NCBI GenBank assembly: GCA_016165875.1
Contig: JABBOT010000004.1
Location: forward strand, 20,180,007-20,244,006
From: Acanthopleura granulata
Taxonomy: Eukaryota; Mollusca; Polyplacophora; Chitonida; Chitonidae
DNA length: 64,000 nucleotides
Direction of reading: 5' to 3'
Part shown: positions 62,436 through 64,000 of the stretch, one piece after another
Layout of the letters: every line of letters starts with the position of its first letter
Numbering within the stretch: the stretch's first letter is position 1
Program-made: the position numbers and the translations under genes
Notes under the pieces: generated by a model
The model's database searches: none
The model's input: only the letters and a program-made list of their open reading frames with translations
What the model was told of the DNA's origin: nothing

Positions 62436-63998
62436 TTAGTCTTCCACGGATTCCAAAAGGCATAATTTGTGTACCGGCCGGATGAGGGTAGCCGACTTCG
62501 TTTTTACTTCCACGGGCCTAACATAATTATCCTGTCCCGGAAATGTCCTCTGGACCCTCCCTATCGGCCACCGTAGTCGAGGGGGGGTCACGTCCATGAC
62601 CAGGACGACATCTCCAACACTTAGATTGCGTTGGGGAACTATCCAATTCTGACGTAATCTAAGTGTAGGTAGGTATTCGCGCCCACCCACCTTTTCCAAA
62701 AACGTGCACAAGAAACTGAAATTGCTTCCATCGTCTCCTGTAGACGTCTTGTTCACTGCATGTCGTCAGGGGAAGCGTAGGACCTGTTCGTTGGAGCAAA
62801 AGATGATTCGGGGTTAGTGGTTCACAGTCTTTGGGATCATCTGATACTGCTGTGATTGGTCGGCTGTTAACAATGTTCTCTACCTCAAAGAACAAGGTTC
62901 TCAGCCCTTCTTCATCTAAACTGTGGTCTTTACAAAGTAAAGCATTTAACACCTTGCGAAACGTTCTCATCTGCCGTTCCCGTACGCCTCCCACATGGGA
63001 CACTCCTGGTGGGTTAAATTCCCACTGAATCTCCTTTTGTGGCATGTGCTCAGATATTTGCTCGTTATTGCACTTGCAACTCTTTCTCCGCCCCGACGAA
63101 GTTAGACCCATTGTCTAAACGCATCATGAAAGGTCTGCCACGTCTGCACTCAAATCGCTTGAATGCATTGATAAAAGAGTCAGTGTCCAATGAGTCGGCC
63201 TTCTCAACATGTATTGCTCGTGCAGACAGCCAAGTAACAATACAACCGTACCGCTTCAACTCACTTCGCCCACATCGTACCATAAATAAATAAATGGATC
63301 GAAATAATCTACGCCAACATAGGTGAAAGGCGGATGCCCCGGTGAGACACGGTCCTTAGGCAGATCCGCCATTTTTTGTACAAATGGCCTCGCTTGCTGA
63401 CGTAGACAATGTACACAGTCTCTCAACACTTTCCGAACAGCCACTCTACCACTAATGATCCAGTATCTTTCTCTGATTCTTGCTAGAACATGTTCTTTAC
63501 CTACATGTCAGCTTGCTTCGTGTAGGTTTCTGGCTATCAGAGTAGCTACATGGTGGCCCCTTGCAATAATCGTCTGGAACTTTCCTTCTTGGTCGAATAC
63601 AGTTGAATGGAGGCGACCCCCAATACACATGACCCCATGAGAGTTCAGCACAGGCTCTAGCTTGAATAATGGGCTCGATGGCTTCAACTCCTTTCCGCTT
63701 TCCAAGGTTTTCATGTCTTCCCTTAAACTTCTGTGTTGTACTGCTCCGACGATCGTCCTTTCCGTGTTTTCTTTCACAGTTAATGGTCCTTTCACAACTG
63801 CAGAATGATTAGTCTTTGTCTTTTTTTGCATATATTGCTTCAAGCGCCTTAGCCATGCGACAGCTTTCTTGAGTTTATACCAAGATGAACATCTTTCAAT
63901 CAACTTGTCTACAAGGCCATATATGTCATCCACTGTGACAAGCACTTCCTTTTGACTTCAGCATCTGTATCAGGTAAGTGTACATTAATATCACTGCT
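62436..63998 (-). pseudogene. Broken BEL/Pao pol: integrase and C-terminal domain
   Basis: Read leftwards, segments in different frames together cover the pol 3' end. 63945-63508 is the region before and at the zinc-binding histidines (ARGHHVATLIA) and stops at a TGA. 63507-63256, same frame, continues the zinc-binding domain with CVHC and reaches the core motif VGVDYF (first catalytic Asp). 63283-63065, shifted frame, holds RLDNGSNF (second Asp). 63111-62659, shifted back, has FNPPGVSHVGGVRER (the catalytic Glu). 62756-62436, shifted again, is the C-terminal domain with VGDVVLVMD and RWPIGRV. So there is one nonsense codon and three frame changes, plus a probable fourth near 63955. Gene copy is inactive; no promoter is seen. 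Confidence 0.9.
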
Positions 63999-64000
63999 CG

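Larger units (their letters stand above)
62104..64000 (-). mobile_element. BEL/Pao LTR retrotransposon, 3' part, decayed
   Basis: The minus strand carries, in order, an integrase zinc-binding region, an integrase core and the C-terminal domain that is characteristic of BEL/Pao pol (DUF5641 type), then a polypurine tract and probable LTR. The gag, protease, reverse transcriptase and RNase H parts and the 5' LTR lie beyond the right edge. Several frame breaks show that this copy cannot make an intact polyprotein. About 320 bp of non-coding sequence separates the pol end (62436) from the polypurine tract. Confidence 0.9.

Overview
This window is animal nuclear DNA: AT-rich, with short exons in long introns bounded by GT/AG, long non-coding stretches and many decayed repeats. 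The repeats suggest a lophotrochozoan invertebrate, most likely a mollusc. Several copies of a tRNA-headed SINE end in a unit close to TTCTTGAGTACGGCGTAAAA followed by (AAAT)n, which I know from mollusc genomes. I also see the frequent palindrome TACATGTA and a BEL/Pao retroelement. The species cannot be named from the sequence alone.

Three complete protein-coding genes can be rebuilt exon by exon, with phase-consistent splice junctions throughout. TMEM214 (+, 9245-21303, 16 coding exons, 680 aa) encodes an ER membrane protein. TATDN1 (-, 23196-30232, 12 coding exons, 307 aa) encodes a TatD-family metal-dependent nuclease. RAE1 (+, 32345-40598, 10 coding exons, 367 aa) encodes a WD40 mRNA-export and mitotic factor. 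TMEM214 and TATDN1 converge. TATDN1 and RAE1 diverge from what looks like a shared GC-richer promoter near 30.3 kb with an ETS-type site. The three do not form a functional cluster; they are housekeeping neighbours.

Layout: 1-9.2 kb is non-coding, with SINE copies and one doubtful minus-strand first exon near 5.5 kb. 9.2-21.6 kb is TMEM214, whose second intron holds an array with a period of about 120 bp. 21.6-30.4 kb is the convergent spacer and TATDN1. 30.4-41.2 kb is RAE1, whose sixth coding intron holds a higher-order minisatellite (64 bp made of four 16-bp subunits). 41.2-62.1 kb is about 21 kb with no recognisable coding exon; it holds a G-rich array with a period near 75 bp, dispersed repeats, a second tRNA-derived SINE and a few isolated core-promoter-like sites. 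62.1-64 kb is the 3' end of a broken BEL/Pao retrotransposon on the minus strand, running off the right edge.

I did not find an undescribed biochemical system. The most novel-looking material is repeat architecture: the 16x4 higher-order repeat, the 120-bp intronic array, the 75-bp array, a three-copy dispersed repeat and a two-copy SINE family.
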